A DNA stretch of 64,000 nucleotides from Anaeromyxobacter sp. (GTDB lineage: Bacteria; Myxococcota; Myxococcia; Myxococcales; Anaeromyxobacteraceae), in the NCBI GenBank assembly GCA_025360965.1, contig JANYBC010000065.1, positions 1 to 64,000 of the forward strand. Reading direction: 5' to 3'. Position 1 is the stretch's first letter. Each line of letters starts with the position of its first letter. Below are positions 27,130 to 36,230 of this stretch, piece after piece. The notes under the pieces were generated by a model. It saw nothing but the letters and a program-made list of their open reading frames with translations. It made no database searches and was not told the origin of the DNA. A program made the translations under genes and the position numbers.

Positions 27130-27824
27130 GGGGAACGACCGCCAGGGGAGTGGTTCGGTTCGGTCTGGCATCGGCCTTCGGTGCGGTGGCTCTGGCCGCA
27201 CCGTTGAACCTCTCGGACCGGGACCGGATGATCCGTCCATCGGAGCAGGAGCAGGGGGCCTGCCTCGCGGCCGGCTGTCCCGACGCGCTCCACGAGCGGC
27301 GGGTCGCCCAGCTCGAGGACTACCTATACGCCCGGATGCCGGGGCTCGATCAGGCGCTGCACGAGGACCTGGCCCGGGCCATCCTCTCCGGTGCCGAGGC
27401 GGCCCGGCTCGACCCGCTCCTGGTGCTGGCGGTGATCCATGTCGAGTCCGGCTATGACCCGGCGGCAGAGAGCGCCGCAGGCGCCCTCGGCCTGATGCAA
27501 CTGCTCCCTGGGACGCTGCAGCGGGAGGCCGATGAGCTTGGCCTCGCTGAGCCCGATCCCTTCGACCCGGTCGCCAATGTGCGCGCCGGGGTCCGCTACC
27601 TGCGCCGCTGCCTCGACAGCTACCCCGATCCGGACGTGGCGCTGATGGCCTACAACGCCGGGCCGAACCGGCTCTATGCCTGGATCCAGGCCGGAGGGGC
27701 GGTCCCGGCCGAGGTCAAGGGCTACGCCCGCAGGGTGCTGGCCGAGCATAGCCGTCTGCTCCGGACGCTGGCCGAGGAGCCTGGGCCACGCTTCGCCGAC
27801 GCGAGCGCGCCGCCGGGTCGGTGA
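27126..27824 (+). CDS. Lytic transglycosylase (SLT domain)
   Basis: 232-aa exported peptidoglycan lytic transglycosylase. After a signal-like segment (VVRFGLASAFGAVALAAP) the SLT domain spans about residues 85-215. It has the catalytic glutamate in VIHVESGYDPAAES, then GALGLMQLLPGT, NVRAGVRYLRRCLDSY and ALMAYNAGPNRL. The TTG start at 27126 is inferred because no ATG lies before the signal segment; a GTG about 8 codons later is an alternative. It overlaps queE by one base. It cleaves glycan strands with 1,6-anhydro product formation. Confidence 0.85.
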   Translation: MRGTTARGVVRFGLASAFGAVALAAPLNLSDRDRMIRPSEQEQGACLAAGCPDALHERRVAQLEDYLYARMPGLDQALHEDLARAILSGAEAARLDPLLVLAVIHVESGYDPAAESAAGALGLMQLLPGTLQREADELGLAEPDPFDPVANVRAGVRYLRRCLDSYPDPDVALMAYNAGPNRLYAWIQAGGAVPAEVKGYARRVLAEHSRLLRTLAEEPGPRFADASAPPGR

Positions 27825-28456
27825 TGCGCGTCTCGGAGCTCTTCCGGAGCATCCAGGGCGAAGGGACCCGGGCTGGGCGCCCCTGCGCCTTCGTCCGCTT
27901 CACCGGATGCGACCTGCGCTGCAGCTGGTGCGACACCTCCTACGCCTTCCAGGGTGGGGTGGAGCGGTCGCGCCAGGAGATCCTCGCGGAGCTCGACGCC
28001 ATGCCGCTGCGTCTGGTCTGCCTGACCGGGGGCGAGCCGCTGCTCCAGCCCGAGCTGCCGGCCCTCTGCACTGACTTGCTCGCCGCGGGCTGGGATGTGA
28101 CGGTCGAGACACATGGCCAGCTCGACGCCGAGGGGCTGCCGGCGGCGGTGGTCCGGATCTTCGACGTCAAGCCGCCCGGGTCGGGCGAGGAGACGCGCGA
28201 CTTCGGCTACCTCGACCGGCTCCGGCCCGGGGACGAGGTGAAGTTCGTGGTCGCCTCGCCGGCCGACTTCGCCTGGTCGGCCGAGGTGGTGAAGCGTCAC
28301 CGGCTGGCGGAGCGGTCCACGGTGCTCTTCTCGCCGGTGGTGCCTGCGGTGGAGCCGAAGGCGCTGGTCGAGTGGTTGCTGGCCTCCGGCCTGGAGGCGA
28401 GGCTCTCGCTCCAGCTGCACAAGCTGGTCTGGGGCGCCACGGCCAGGGGCGTCTGA
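27824..28456 (+). CDS. queE: 7-carboxy-7-deazaguanine synthase (radical SAM)
   Basis: Radical SAM enzyme of queuosine/7-deazaguanine synthesis that ring-contracts carboxytetrahydropterin (210 aa). Motifs: SIQGEGTRAGRPCAFVR at the N-terminus, the cluster-binding CDLRCSWCDTSY (Cx3Cx2C), TGGEPLLQPEL and a C-terminal LQLHKLVWG typical of QueE. The start ATG overlaps the preceding TGA as TGATG; a GTG one codon earlier is possible. queC, queD and queF are not in this window. Confidence 0.93.
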   Translation: MRVSELFRSIQGEGTRAGRPCAFVRFTGCDLRCSWCDTSYAFQGGVERSRQEILAELDAMPLRLVCLTGGEPLLQPELPALCTDLLAAGWDVTVETHGQLDAEGLPAAVVRIFDVKPPGSGEETRDFGYLDRLRPGDEVKFVVASPADFAWSAEVVKRHRLAERSTVLFSPVVPAVEPKALVEWLLASGLEARLSLQLHKLVWGATARGV

Positions 28457-28477
28457 CGGGCGGGACGAGGTCGGTCC

Positions 28478-28499
28478 GGGGCCGGGAGTAACCGGCCCC
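28478..28499 (+). terminator. Hairpin after queE
   Basis: GGGGCCGG and CCGGCCCC form an 8-base stem around the 6-base loop GAGTAA, 21 bases after the queE stop. No T-run follows, so it would be a weak intrinsic terminator or a 3'-end stabilising hairpin. Confidence 0.4.
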
Positions 28500-28583
28500 C
28501 TCGAGAGTTACTCTGGATGAGGACCAGACCGGACCGATGCTTCCTTGACGCGGACGGTCCCGGATTGCTAGAAACACCAACAG

Positions 28584-29255
28584 ATGCGCTCACTTGCCTT
28601 TCTTGTCACCGCCGCGGCCCTCGCCGTGTCTCCTCCAGCCCTGGCCGGGCCGGCGGTCACGCTCAACGGCGTGAACATCGCCGGCGTCGCCAACCAGAAG
28701 TTCGAGAACGTCACCGTCACCATCGACGCCGATGGAAACCTCGACATCCAGGCCAAGGGCTACGCGGCCCGCGTGTCCGGTAACACGGCCGCCGGCACCA
28801 ACGCCCTGCCGCCGGTGTCGCCCCGGCCCGTCACGCCCGCGCCGATCCCGGCCTCGGCCAGCGGGACGGCGGCCAGCACCTCCCGCTCCGGACAGGCCGC
28901 CCGCCGCTACTTCCTCGCCACCGAGCAGAGCCAGCCCGACGGGACCCAGTACGACGTCGAGGTCTTCATCAACGCCAGCTGGATCCGGGTCCTCAAGTCG
29001 ACCGACCCGCAGGTGGTCACCGAGATCACCCGGTACCTCCGCCCCGGCACCAACAAGGTGACGCTCTCCTGCACCAAGCGGCTGCAGGGCGTCGAGCGGC
29101 GCAACTACGGCCCGGAGGTGACGCTCAAGGTGGTGATCGGCTCGGGCAACATCGGCGGTGACCACGTCATGATCGACGAGCCGCTGGCCGCCATGACTCG
29201 CACCGCCGCCGAGATCGATGACAAGGTGGAGGAGTACGTCTTCGAGGTTCACTGA
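28584..29255 (+). CDS. Exported conserved protein, unknown
   Basis: 223-aa secreted protein. Signal peptide MRSLAFLVTAAALAVSPPALAG is followed by a short beta segment (VTLNGVNIAGVANQKFENVTVTIDADG), a Pro/Ala/Ser-rich linker (about residues 70-100) and a C-terminal beta-rich domain with DVEVFINASWIRVLKS and TNKVTLSCTKRLQG, which looks Ig-like or carbohydrate-binding-like. No catalytic residues recognised. It is the first of a compact series leading to the pilotin Tgl, so a cell-surface or motility role is possible but unproven. Confidence 0.7.
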   Translation: MRSLAFLVTAAALAVSPPALAGPAVTLNGVNIAGVANQKFENVTVTIDADGNLDIQAKGYAARVSGNTAAGTNALPPVSPRPVTPAPIPASASGTAASTSRSGQAARRYFLATEQSQPDGTQYDVEVFINASWIRVLKSTDPQVVTEITRYLRPGTNKVTLSCTKRLQGVERRNYGPEVTLKVVIGSGNIGGDHVMIDEPLAAMTRTAAEIDDKVEEYVFEVH

Positions 29256-29273
29256 GCAGGGGAGGGGGGACGC

Positions 29274-29741
29274 GTGTTCACGCCGGAGCCGAGCATCCAG
29301 TTCGTCCCCGCCACCCGCGATCAGGTGGTGGCGATCATCGAGGCCATCAACCAGCCGCAGATCTCGATCCCAGGCAAGGAGCCCCAACTGGTCCAGGGGC
29401 TGCTCTGCAGCCTGAGGAACGCCAACGGCAGCTTCTCGATCGTGGTGGCGCTCCACCTGCCACGCACCGGTGAGCACGTCGTCTACCTCCACGAGAAGCG
29501 ACAGCTCTCCGCCGAGGAGTACCGCGAGGTCCAGGACGAGGGGCTCCACTTCCTCGAGTCGATGGGCTTCATGCTCGACAACCTCAACTTCAGGAACATG
29601 GCCCCGGCGCTCCAGGACCAGACCATCGGGCGCCTGCCGCTCTTCTCGCCGCCGCGTCCACCGCAGGCGGTCGCCGCCGGGAGCCAGCAGGTGGCGGCCG
29701 CCGAGGCGGTCCGCCTGGCGCGCTTCCTCTCGTCCTTCTGA
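29274..29741 (+). CDS. Conserved cytoplasmic protein, unknown (between exported protein and tgl)
   Basis: 155-aa protein with no signal peptide; GTG start with GGAGGGGGGA upstream. The N-terminal 110 residues form an alpha/beta fold with SLRNANGSFSIVVALHLP and REVQDEGLHFLESMGFMLDNLNF. The C-terminus is Pro/Gln/Ala rich and ends AVRLARFLSSF. I do not recognise the family. Only 10 bp separate it from tgl, so it is very likely cotranscribed with it and may act in the same surface machinery. Confidence 0.65.
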   Translation: MFTPEPSIQFVPATRDQVVAIIEAINQPQISIPGKEPQLVQGLLCSLRNANGSFSIVVALHLPRTGEHVVYLHEKRQLSAEEYREVQDEGLHFLESMGFMLDNLNFRNMAPALQDQTIGRLPLFSPPRPPQAVAAGSQQVAAAEAVRLARFLSSF

Positions 29742-29751
29742 TCGGAACCCG

Positions 29752-30510
29752 ATGACCACCACCCGACCGCTCGCCCTCGCCGCCCCGCTGCTGCTCCTGC
29801 TCGGCGCCTGCGCCCACGGGCCGTCGCCCAAGGACCAGAAGACCGCCGAGATCCACCATGACCTGGCGGTCGAGGCGCTGCGCGCCGGGCGGCCGCAGGA
29901 GGCCCTCAAGCAGTACGACACCGCGCTGGCCGCCGACCCCGAGATGCCCGAGGCCCTGCTGGGACGAGGGCTGGTCCACGAGTACGGCTTCGGCAAGCTG
30001 GCCGAGGCCGAGGCCGACTACCGGCACGCACTGCTGATCCGCCCGAACTACCCGGAGGCCCGCAACAACCTCGGCCAGCTGCTGGCCAGGACCGGACGCC
30101 AGGCCGAGGCCATCGGGGAGTTCGACAAGGCCCTCGACATCAGCGTCTACATGGAGCCCTGGGTGGCCCGCTGCAACAAGGGCCAGACCCTCTACCAGCT
30201 GGGCCGCAAGGACGAGGGCGTCGCCGAGCTGCGCACCTGCGTCCGGATCGCGCCCCGCTTCTGCAAGGGGCGGCGCGAGCTGGGGCGGATCCTGGTCTCG
30301 GAGGGGAAGGCCGAGGAGGGGATGGGGGAGCTGGAGAGCTACGCCAAGCACTGCCCCAGCGTGGCCGACGCGCAGCTCCAGATCGGGCTGGCCAGGCTCA
30401 AGGCCGGTGACGGCGCGGGCGCCCGGGCCGCCCTCGAGAAGTGCGAGGAGCTGGCCGGCGAGGGGCCCGACGCCGAGGAGTGCCGCAGGACGCTCAAGCT
30501 GCTCAAGTAG
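29752..30510 (+). CDS. tgl: Tgl/PilF-type pilotin lipoprotein with six TPRs
   Basis: 252-aa outer membrane lipoprotein needed in the family for assembly of the PilQ secretin of type IV pili. The signal ends LLLLLGAC with the lipid cysteine at residue 20. Six tetratricopeptide repeats follow from about residue 30 to 250, for example HHDLAVEALRAGRPQEALKQ, RNNLGQLLARTGRQAEAIGE and GRRELGRILVSEGKAEEGMG. Length and repeat number agree with Tgl of Myxococcus xanthus as I recall it. PilF/PilW of other bacteria is the broader family. No other pil genes are adjacent. Confidence 0.7.
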   Translation: MTTTRPLALAAPLLLLLGACAHGPSPKDQKTAEIHHDLAVEALRAGRPQEALKQYDTALAADPEMPEALLGRGLVHEYGFGKLAEAEADYRHALLIRPNYPEARNNLGQLLARTGRQAEAIGEFDKALDISVYMEPWVARCNKGQTLYQLGRKDEGVAELRTCVRIAPRFCKGRRELGRILVSEGKAEEGMGELESYAKHCPSVADAQLQIGLARLKAGDGAGARAALEKCEELAGEGPDAEECRRTLKLLK

Positions 30511-30522
30511 GATCAGGAGCCG

Positions 30523-30903
30523 ATGGCCGCCGCCGAGACCTCCACCTCCGACGCCCTGCTGGCCTTCGGCCGCTGGCTCACGCAGGAGCGTGAGCTGCGC
30601 GATCTGGAGCGCGAGGACCTCGCCGCCGCCACCCGGCTCGGGCTCGGGGTGATCGAGGCCCTCGAGTCGGGCGACGAGGCCCGCATGCCGCCGCGGGCCT
30701 ACGTGGTCGGGTACCTGCGCAGCTACGCCGGGGCCGCCGGCCTCGACGCCGACGAGCTGGTGCTGCGCTGGCAGGAGGCGGCCGGCCCGGAGCCGGAGGT
30801 GCCGCCCCGGCGGCGGGCCCGTCGCTGGCTCCCGCTGCTGGTCGCGGCGCTGGTGGTGGGCGTGGTCGGCGCCATGCTGCTCTCGGCCCTCTGGGCCCGG
30901 TAG
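30523..30903 (+). CDS. RodZ-like HTH membrane protein (short)
   Basis: 126-aa protein with an N-terminal Cro/C1-type helix-turn-helix of the RodZ type (FGRWLTQERELRDLEREDLAAATRLGLGVIEALESGD...AYVVGYLRSYA, residues about 12-75). A basic stretch RRRARR and one C-terminal membrane helix (WLPLLVAALVVGVVGAMLL) follow. It lacks the periplasmic beta domain of full RodZ. Such proteins link the inner membrane to cytoskeletal or regulatory partners; the target is unknown. It sits 12 bp after tgl and 5 bp before recO. Confidence 0.75.
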   Translation: MAAAETSTSDALLAFGRWLTQERELRDLEREDLAAATRLGLGVIEALESGDEARMPPRAYVVGYLRSYAGAAGLDADELVLRWQEAAGPEPEVPPRRRARRWLPLLVAALVVGVVGAMLLSALWAR

Positions 30904-30908
30904 CCCCG

Positions 30909-31667
30909 GTGTCGGCGAAGTTCAAGCTCTCGGCGGTGGTGCTGCGCACCGTCGACTACGGCGAGGCCGACCGCGTCGTCACGCTGCTGAGCCGGGAGCG
31001 GGGCAAGCTGGTGGCCTTCGCGCGCGGGGCCCGGGCCTCGAAGCGGCGCTTCGGCGGGGGGCTGGAGCCTTTCACGCTGCTGAGCGCCGAGCTTGCCGAG
31101 CGCGGCGGGGGTGACGCCATGGCCCGGCTCGAGTCGGTGAACGTGGAGCGCTCCTTCCACCAGATCCGCGCGGACCTGGCCCGGATCGGCTGCGCCGCCT
31201 ACGCCTCCGAGCTGGCGCGGGAGCTGGTCCGCGAGCATGAGCCGCACGCCGCCCTCTTCGACCTGCTGGTCGGCTACCTCGGCCGGCTCGACGCCGCGCC
31301 GGCCCTCCCGGCCGAGCTGCGCGCCTTCGAGCTGGGCGCCCTGGAGGCGGCCGGGTTCCAGCCGCGGCTCGACGCCTGCGCCCGCTGCGGAGAGGAGGCC
31401 GGGGCGGGCGAGGCCGGCGCCGACTTCTCGGCCGCGGACGGCGGGCTGCTCTGCGCGCGCTGCGGGCAGGGCGCGGTCGGGACCACCCGGCTCTCGGGGG
31501 CCGCGGTGGCGACCCTGCGCCGTCTTCAGCTGGGGCGCTTCGAGGCGGCCGGAGAGGGGATGAGCCCGGCGGTGGGACGCGAGCTGAGGGAGGCGCTGGG
31601 GCGGTTCGTGGAGCAGCTCCTCGGCCACCGGCTCCAGGCCCGCCGCTTCCTCGATGAAGTCGTTTGA
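30909..31667 (+). CDS. recO: DNA repair protein RecO
   Basis: 252-aa recombination mediator that helps load RecA on SSB-coated single strands together with RecR. The N-terminal OB-fold contains SAVVLRTVDYGEADRVVTLLSRERGKLVAFARGARASKRRF-type sequence (residues about 5-45). The C-terminal part has a zinc site CARCGEE...LLCARCGQG. GTG start at 30909. Its last codons carry the -35 element of the following glyQ promoter. Confidence 0.92.
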   Translation: MSAKFKLSAVVLRTVDYGEADRVVTLLSRERGKLVAFARGARASKRRFGGGLEPFTLLSAELAERGGGDAMARLESVNVERSFHQIRADLARIGCAAYASELARELVREHEPHAALFDLLVGYLGRLDAAPALPAELRAFELGALEAAGFQPRLDACARCGEEAGAGEAGADFSAADGGLLCARCGQGAVGTTRLSGAAVATLRRLQLGRFEAAGEGMSPAVGRELREALGRFVEQLLGHRLQARRFLDEVV

Positions 31668-31692
31668 CATCGCGGGGTTGGGGCCCTAGTTT
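31664..31692 (+). promoter_or_regulatory. Sigma-70-type promoter of glyQS
   Basis: TTGACA (31664-31669), a 17-base spacer and TAGTTT (31687-31692) point at glyQ, whose GTG is at 31738 with GAGGAG upstream. The -35 box is perfect and overlaps the recO stop codon. The leader is only about 40 bases, too short for a T-box. Confidence 0.6.
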
Positions 31693-31737
31693 GCTCGGTC
31701 CCGGCGGCCTCTTCGCCCCGTCGCGAGGAGCGAGCGC

Positions 31738-32700
31738 GTGTACTTCCAGGACCTCATCCTCAAGCTGCAGACCTACTGGGCCGCCCAGAGCTGCCTGCTC
31801 GTCCAGGGGTACGACCAGGAGGTCGGGGCCGGGACCATGAACCCCGCCACCTTCCTGCGGGTGCTTGGGCCGGAGCCCTGGAACGTGGCCTACGTGGAGC
31901 CCTCGCGCCGGCCGGCCGATGGCCGCTTCGGCGAGAACCCGAACCGCCTGTACCAGCACCACCAGTTCCAGGTGATCCTCAAGCCCAACCCGCCCGACGT
32001 GCAGGAGCGCTACCTCGGGTCGCTCGAAGCCATCGGCATCAACCCGCTGGAGCACGACCTGCGCTTCGTCGAGGACGACTGGGAGTCGCCGACGCTGGGG
32101 GCTTGGGGGCTCGGGTGGGAGGTCTGGTGCGACGGGATGGAGATCACGCAGTACACCTACTTCCAGCAGGCCGGTGGCTTCGAGATCCGGCCGGTGGCGG
32201 CCGAGCTCACCTACGGGCTGGAGCGGATCGCCATGTACCTGCAGGACGTCGAGAACGTCTTCGACGTGGAGTGGGTCAAGGGGGTCACGTACCGCGAGGT
32301 CTTCCACCGCAACGAGGTGGAGATGAGCGAGTACTCGCTGCGGGCCTCGGATCCCACCATGCTCTTCGGCCTCTTCGCCACCTACGAGGCCGAGTGCCAG
32401 CGGCTGCTCCAGCTCCGGCTGCCGCTGCCGGCCTATGACTTCTGCCTGAAGTGCTCCCACACCTTCAACAACCTCGACGCCCGGGGCGCCATCAGCGTGA
32501 CCGAGCGGGCTGCCTACATCGGCCGGGTTCGGGCCCTGGCACACCTCTGCGCCAGGGGCTACCTCGACTCGCGCGAGGCCCTCGGCTTCCCGCTGCTCCC
32601 CCCCAGGGCCCGCGCCGCCGCCGTCGCCGCGGCCCGCGCCGCCCGCGAGGCCCGCGAGGCCGTCGCGCCCGTCGGCGTCCAGCCTGCCGCCGTTTCCTGA
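31738..32700 (+). CDS. glyQ: Glycyl-tRNA synthetase alpha subunit
   Basis: Catalytic subunit of the alpha2beta2 bacterial glycyl-tRNA synthetase (320 aa). Near-canonical sequence throughout: [20 protein letters not shown] at the N-terminus, [54 protein letters not shown] and [14 protein letters not shown], then [15 protein letters not shown]. The last about 25 residues are an Ala/Arg-rich extension. GTG start follows GAGGAG. It is 9 bp before glyS in the usual order. Confidence 0.97.
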   Translation: MYFQDLILKLQTYWAAQSCLLVQGYDQEVGAGTMNPATFLRVLGPEPWNVAYVEPSRRPADGRFGENPNRLYQHHQFQVILKPNPPDVQERYLGSLEAIGINPLEHDLRFVEDDWESPTLGAWGLGWEVWCDGMEITQYTYFQQAGGFEIRPVAAELTYGLERIAMYLQDVENVFDVEWVKGVTYREVFHRNEVEMSEYSLRASDPTMLFGLFATYEAECQRLLQLRLPLPAYDFCLKCSHTFNNLDARGAISVTERAAYIGRVRALAHLCARGYLDSREALGFPLLPPRARAAAVAAARAAREAREAVAPVGVQPAAVS

Positions 32701-32709
32701 GAGAGACCC

Positions 32710-34824
32710 ATGGCAGACCTTCTGTTCGAGATCGGTGCCGAGGAGATCCCGGCGGGCTTCGTCCCGCTGGCGGTGAAGCAGCTCGAGGAGGACCTCCGCA
32801 AGCTGCTGGCGGAGGCCCGCCTCACCACCGGTGAGGTGAAGGCCATGGGGACGCCGCGCCGGCTGGTGGTCTGGGCCCGCGGGCTCGGCGCCCGCCAGGC
32901 CGACGCCCGCACCGAGGCGCTCGGCCCGTCGGTGGCCGCCGCCTTCGACGGCCAGGGGCAGCCGACCGCCGCGGCGCTCGGCTTCGCCAGGAGCCAGGGG
33001 GTCGAGGTGGCGGCCCTGGAGCGGGTCGAGACGCCCAAGGGGTTGCGGCTCGGCGTCACCCGGGTGGAGAAGGGGAGGCCAGCGGCGCAGGTGCTCCCGG
33101 CGCTGCTCTCCCGCCTGCTCTCCGGGCTGCGCTTCAAGAAGGCGATGCGCTCGCGCTGGGACGAGGTCACCTTCGCCCGCCCCATCCGCTGGATCGCGGC
33201 CCTCCATGGCGGCAAGGCCATCAAGGTCCAGCACGGCGAGGTGCGGAGCGGCCTGGTCACCTATGGCCACCGCTTCCTCTCCCCCCGGGCCATCCGGCTC
33301 ACCGGGACGCCCGAGGACTACCTCCAGAAGCTCGGCAAGGCGCACGTGGTGGTCGACCCGGTGGCGCGCAAGGCGGCCATCGAGGCGGCGCTGGCGGCGG
33401 CCGCCCGGCGCGGCGGTGGCGTGCCTCGCGCCGACCCCGAGCTGGTCGAGCAGGTCACCTACCTGGTGGAGCACCCGAGCGCGGTGCTGGGCGAGTTCGA
33501 GCGGTCGAACCTGGCCCTGCCGCCCGAGGTGGTGGTCACCGAGATGCGGAACCACCAGCGCTACTTCGCGGTGGTGGACGGGCAGGGGAAGCTCACCAAC
33601 CGCTTCGTCGCCATCTCCGGCACGCCGGTCAAGGATCCCAGGGTGGCGCGCAACGGCTACCAGCGGGTGCTCCGGGCCCGCCTCGCCGACGCCCGCTTCT
33701 TCTTCGAGGAGGACCGGAAGCGGACGCTGGAGAGCCGGGTCGAGGCGCTCGGCCGCCGCACCTACCAGGCCCGGCTCGGCAGCGAGCTTCAGCGGGTGGA
33801 GCGGATCGGGGCGATGGCGGCCTGGCTGGCCGGCGTCCTCGGCAAGGAGGCGCTGCGGGGCGACCTGGCGCTGGCCGCCCGGCTCTGCAAGGCCGACCTC
33901 GGCACCGGAATGGTCGGGGAGTTTCCCGAGTTGCAGGGGATCATGGGTGGACACTACGCGCGGCTGGAGGGGCTGGCCCCCGAGGTGGCCGACGCCATCG
34001 AGGATCACTACCGGCCCATCGGCGCCGGCGAGGAGCTGCCGCGCGGCGATCTGGGCGCGCTCATCGGCCTCTCCGACCGGCTCCACCAGCTGGTCGGCAT
34101 CATCGGCGTCGGCGAGAAGGCCACCGGCGGTGCCGATCCCTTCGGCCTGCGCCGCGCCGCCATCGGCATCCTCCGGCTCATCCTCGGCCGCGGCTACCAC
34201 CTCTCGCTGCGCGCCGCGGTCGAGGCCACCCTCGACGGCCTCGACGGCGTCAAACTGGCGGGTGAGCGCAAGCAGGTGATCGGCCAGGTGCTGGAGTTCA
34301 TCCGCGGCCGGCTCAAGGCCATGTGGGCCGAGGAGTTCGCCGTCGATCTGGTCGACGCGGTGCTGGCGGCCGGCTCCGACGACGTGGTCGATGCGCGCCA
34401 GCGGCTCGAGGCGCTGGCCCTGGTCCGCCAGCGCGAGGACTTCGTCCCGCTGGCGGTGGCCTTCAAGCGGGTCGCCAACATCCAGGAGAAGGCCCCGGCG
34501 GGCGGGGCCGGGCTGGAAGCGGCGCGGCTCATCGAGCCGGCCGAGCTGGCCCTGCTGGCCGAGCTGGAGCGGGTCGAGCGCGAGGCCGCGGCGCTGCGGA
34601 GCCGGCGCGAGTACCCGGCCATCCTGCGCGCGGTGGCGACGCTCAAGCCGGCCATCGACGCCTTCTTCGACGGCGTCATGGTGATGGCCGAGGACCCGGC
34701 GCTGCGTGCCAACCGGCTGGCGCTGATGCGGCGGGTGGCGGCGCTCTTCGCCGACATCGCCGACTTCCGGAAGATCCAGGCCGAGCTGCCCCCGGGCGCC
34801 GGCCAGGCGAAGGGGCAGAGATGA
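32710..34824 (+). CDS. glyS: Glycyl-tRNA synthetase beta subunit
   Basis: tRNA-binding beta subunit (704 aa, normal length) that is required with GlyQ to charge tRNA-Gly. Family blocks include LLFEIGAEEIPAGF at the start, GTPRRLVVWARGL, MRSRWDEVTFARPIRWI, EMRNHQRYFAVVDGQG, ADARFFFEEDRK, CKADLGTGMVGEFPELQGIMG and an HD-like DRLHQLVG region, ending with an anticodon-binding helical domain (FFDGVMVMAEDPALRANRLAL). Its stop overlaps the ATG of a lipoprotein gene as ATGA. Confidence 0.97.
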   Translation: MADLLFEIGAEEIPAGFVPLAVKQLEEDLRKLLAEARLTTGEVKAMGTPRRLVVWARGLGARQADARTEALGPSVAAAFDGQGQPTAAALGFARSQGVEVAALERVETPKGLRLGVTRVEKGRPAAQVLPALLSRLLSGLRFKKAMRSRWDEVTFARPIRWIAALHGGKAIKVQHGEVRSGLVTYGHRFLSPRAIRLTGTPEDYLQKLGKAHVVVDPVARKAAIEAALAAAARRGGGVPRADPELVEQVTYLVEHPSAVLGEFERSNLALPPEVVVTEMRNHQRYFAVVDGQGKLTNRFVAISGTPVKDPRVARNGYQRVLRARLADARFFFEEDRKRTLESRVEALGRRTYQARLGSELQRVERIGAMAAWLAGVLGKEALRGDLALAARLCKADLGTGMVGEFPELQGIMGGHYARLEGLAPEVADAIEDHYRPIGAGEELPRGDLGALIGLSDRLHQLVGIIGVGEKATGGADPFGLRRAAIGILRLILGRGYHLSLRAAVEATLDGLDGVKLAGERKQVIGQVLEFIRGRLKAMWAEEFAVDLVDAVLAAGSDDVVDARQRLEALALVRQREDFVPLAVAFKRVANIQEKAPAGGAGLEAARLIEPAELALLAELERVEREAAALRSRREYPAILRAVATLKPAIDAFFDGVMVMAEDPALRANRLALMRRVAALFADIADFRKIQAELPPGAGQAKGQR

Positions 34825-36230
34825 GGCGCACCGCCTGGCTGCTCCTGCTGCTCTCGGTTGCTTGCGGCGAGAACCTCTCGCACACGCCGCCGCCCATGGA
34901 CCACTTCTTCTTCCCGCTCGGGCTCGCGCTGACCCCGGTGGCGGGAGGCAACGCGGTGGCCGGCGGCAACCAGGCCCTGCTGGTGGTCTCGGCCAACTTC
35001 GACCTGCGCTACGACAAGGAGCAGGGGGCGACGCTGCTCTCGGTCGATCCGCGGCGCTACGACGAGGCCAGCGGCACCGGCTCGCTCGGCCGCCCGGGAG
35101 GGGCGCTGGTCAAGCTGGGCTCCGGGGCCCAGCTGGGGAGCTACGCCGGTCCGATCACCCTGGCCGACGCGACCAGCTGCCCGGGGCTGGCTGCGGGCCC
35201 GCGTGGCTTCGTGGCCTCGCGCTACACCCGCAAGCTCTACCAGTTCCCCGTCGGCGCCGACGGCTCGATCGCGCCATGCACGGGGGCCTTCTGCACGATC
35301 GACCTCGATCTCGACCTGATGGACCCGGCCGCGGTCGAGACCGCCTGCCGTGCCGACGGGAAGAGGCAGTCGCTCTTCGTCGGCTACCTGCGCTCGCCGC
35401 CGCTCGGCTCCTACGGCTCCGGCACCGCCTGGCTCTCCGAGTTCGACATGGGGTCGCTCGCCAGCCCGCCCCGGACCTTCCCCCTCGCCCCGGGGCCGGT
35501 CTCCGCCATGGCCTTCGACGCACTGACCGACCGGCTCTACGCGGTGGGTCGCTTCGCCGGCCTCATCGCCCCACTCTTCATCCTCGAGCTCCCGCCCTGC
35601 TCCTCGGTCGACAAGGACAAGGATACCTGCCCGAAGCCGAACCTGCAGACCGTCGACCTCTACAGCGCCCTCACCGGGGCCGAACTGGTCGGGATCGCGC
35701 TCTCCAACCCGCAGCCGGGCCGCCCGCGGCGCGCCTACATCTCCGCGGCCGTCTACGACGAGGGGTACGCGGCGGCCATCCGGGCTCGCCCAACCTTCGA
35801 CGTCGGTGGCGCCATCCTGGTCGTCGACCTGGAGGAGGACGTGGTGGGGCAGCCGGCGGCGCGGGTCCGGTCGGTGGTGCCGATCGGCCTGGGGGCCGGC
35901 GCGGTGCGGGTGCTCCCGGTGCGCCCGGGCCTGGCCGACCTGGTGGTGGTGCCCAGCTCCGAGGAGGGCTCGATCCAGCTCTACGACGACGAGGTCGGCG
36001 CCGTCATCAGGGTGGTCACGACCGATGCCGACTCCGGGGCCCCGGAGGCGGGGAGGATACCGTCGGCCATCGTCGTCGAGGACCGCGGGGCCGAGGCGCT
36101 GGTCTACGTCGCCTCCTTCAAGGATGGGACGCTGAGCGTCCTGCGCGTCCCCATGGCCGATCCCACCTCGGCCGACCTGCTCCGCGATGGCGCGGGGAAG
36201 CCACTTCGAATCGGGAGCACCCAGCCGTGA
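34821..36230 (+). CDS. Large lipoprotein, beta-propeller-like, coupled to glyS
   Basis: 469-aa predicted lipoprotein. ATG overlaps the glyS stop; the signal WLLLLLSVAC gives a lipid cysteine near residue 14. The mature part has repeated beta-rich blocks such as ALLVVSANFDLRYD, RLYAVGRFAGLIAPLFILEL, GGAILVVDLEED and RVLPVRPGLADLVVVPSSEEG, consistent with a YncE-like propeller, plus acidic loops (VDKDKDTC, IDLDLDL). No enzyme motif seen. It overlaps a second, larger lipoprotein gene by 4 bases. Probably myxobacterial surface protein of unknown role. Confidence 0.7.
   Translation: MRRTAWLLLLLSVACGENLSHTPPPMDHFFFPLGLALTPVAGGNAVAGGNQALLVVSANFDLRYDKEQGATLLSVDPRRYDEASGTGSLGRPGGALVKLGSGAQLGSYAGPITLADATSCPGLAAGPRGFVASRYTRKLYQFPVGADGSIAPCTGAFCTIDLDLDLMDPAAVETACRADGKRQSLFVGYLRSPPLGSYGSGTAWLSEFDMGSLASPPRTFPLAPGPVSAMAFDALTDRLYAVGRFAGLIAPLFILELPPCSSVDKDKDTCPKPNLQTVDLYSALTGAELVGIALSNPQPGRPRRAYISAAVYDEGYAAAIRARPTFDVGGAILVVDLEEDVVGQPAARVRSVVPIGLGAGAVRVLPVRPGLADLVVVPSSEEGSIQLYDDEVGAVIRVVTTDADSGAPEAGRIPSAIVVEDRGAEALVYVASFKDGTLSVLRVPMADPTSADLLRDGAGKPLRIGSTQP

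Noticed and set aside
31668-31737. T-box leader upstream of glyQS
   Set aside because: Only about 40 transcribed bases are available after the predicted start; no specifier loop or T-box sequence is seen.
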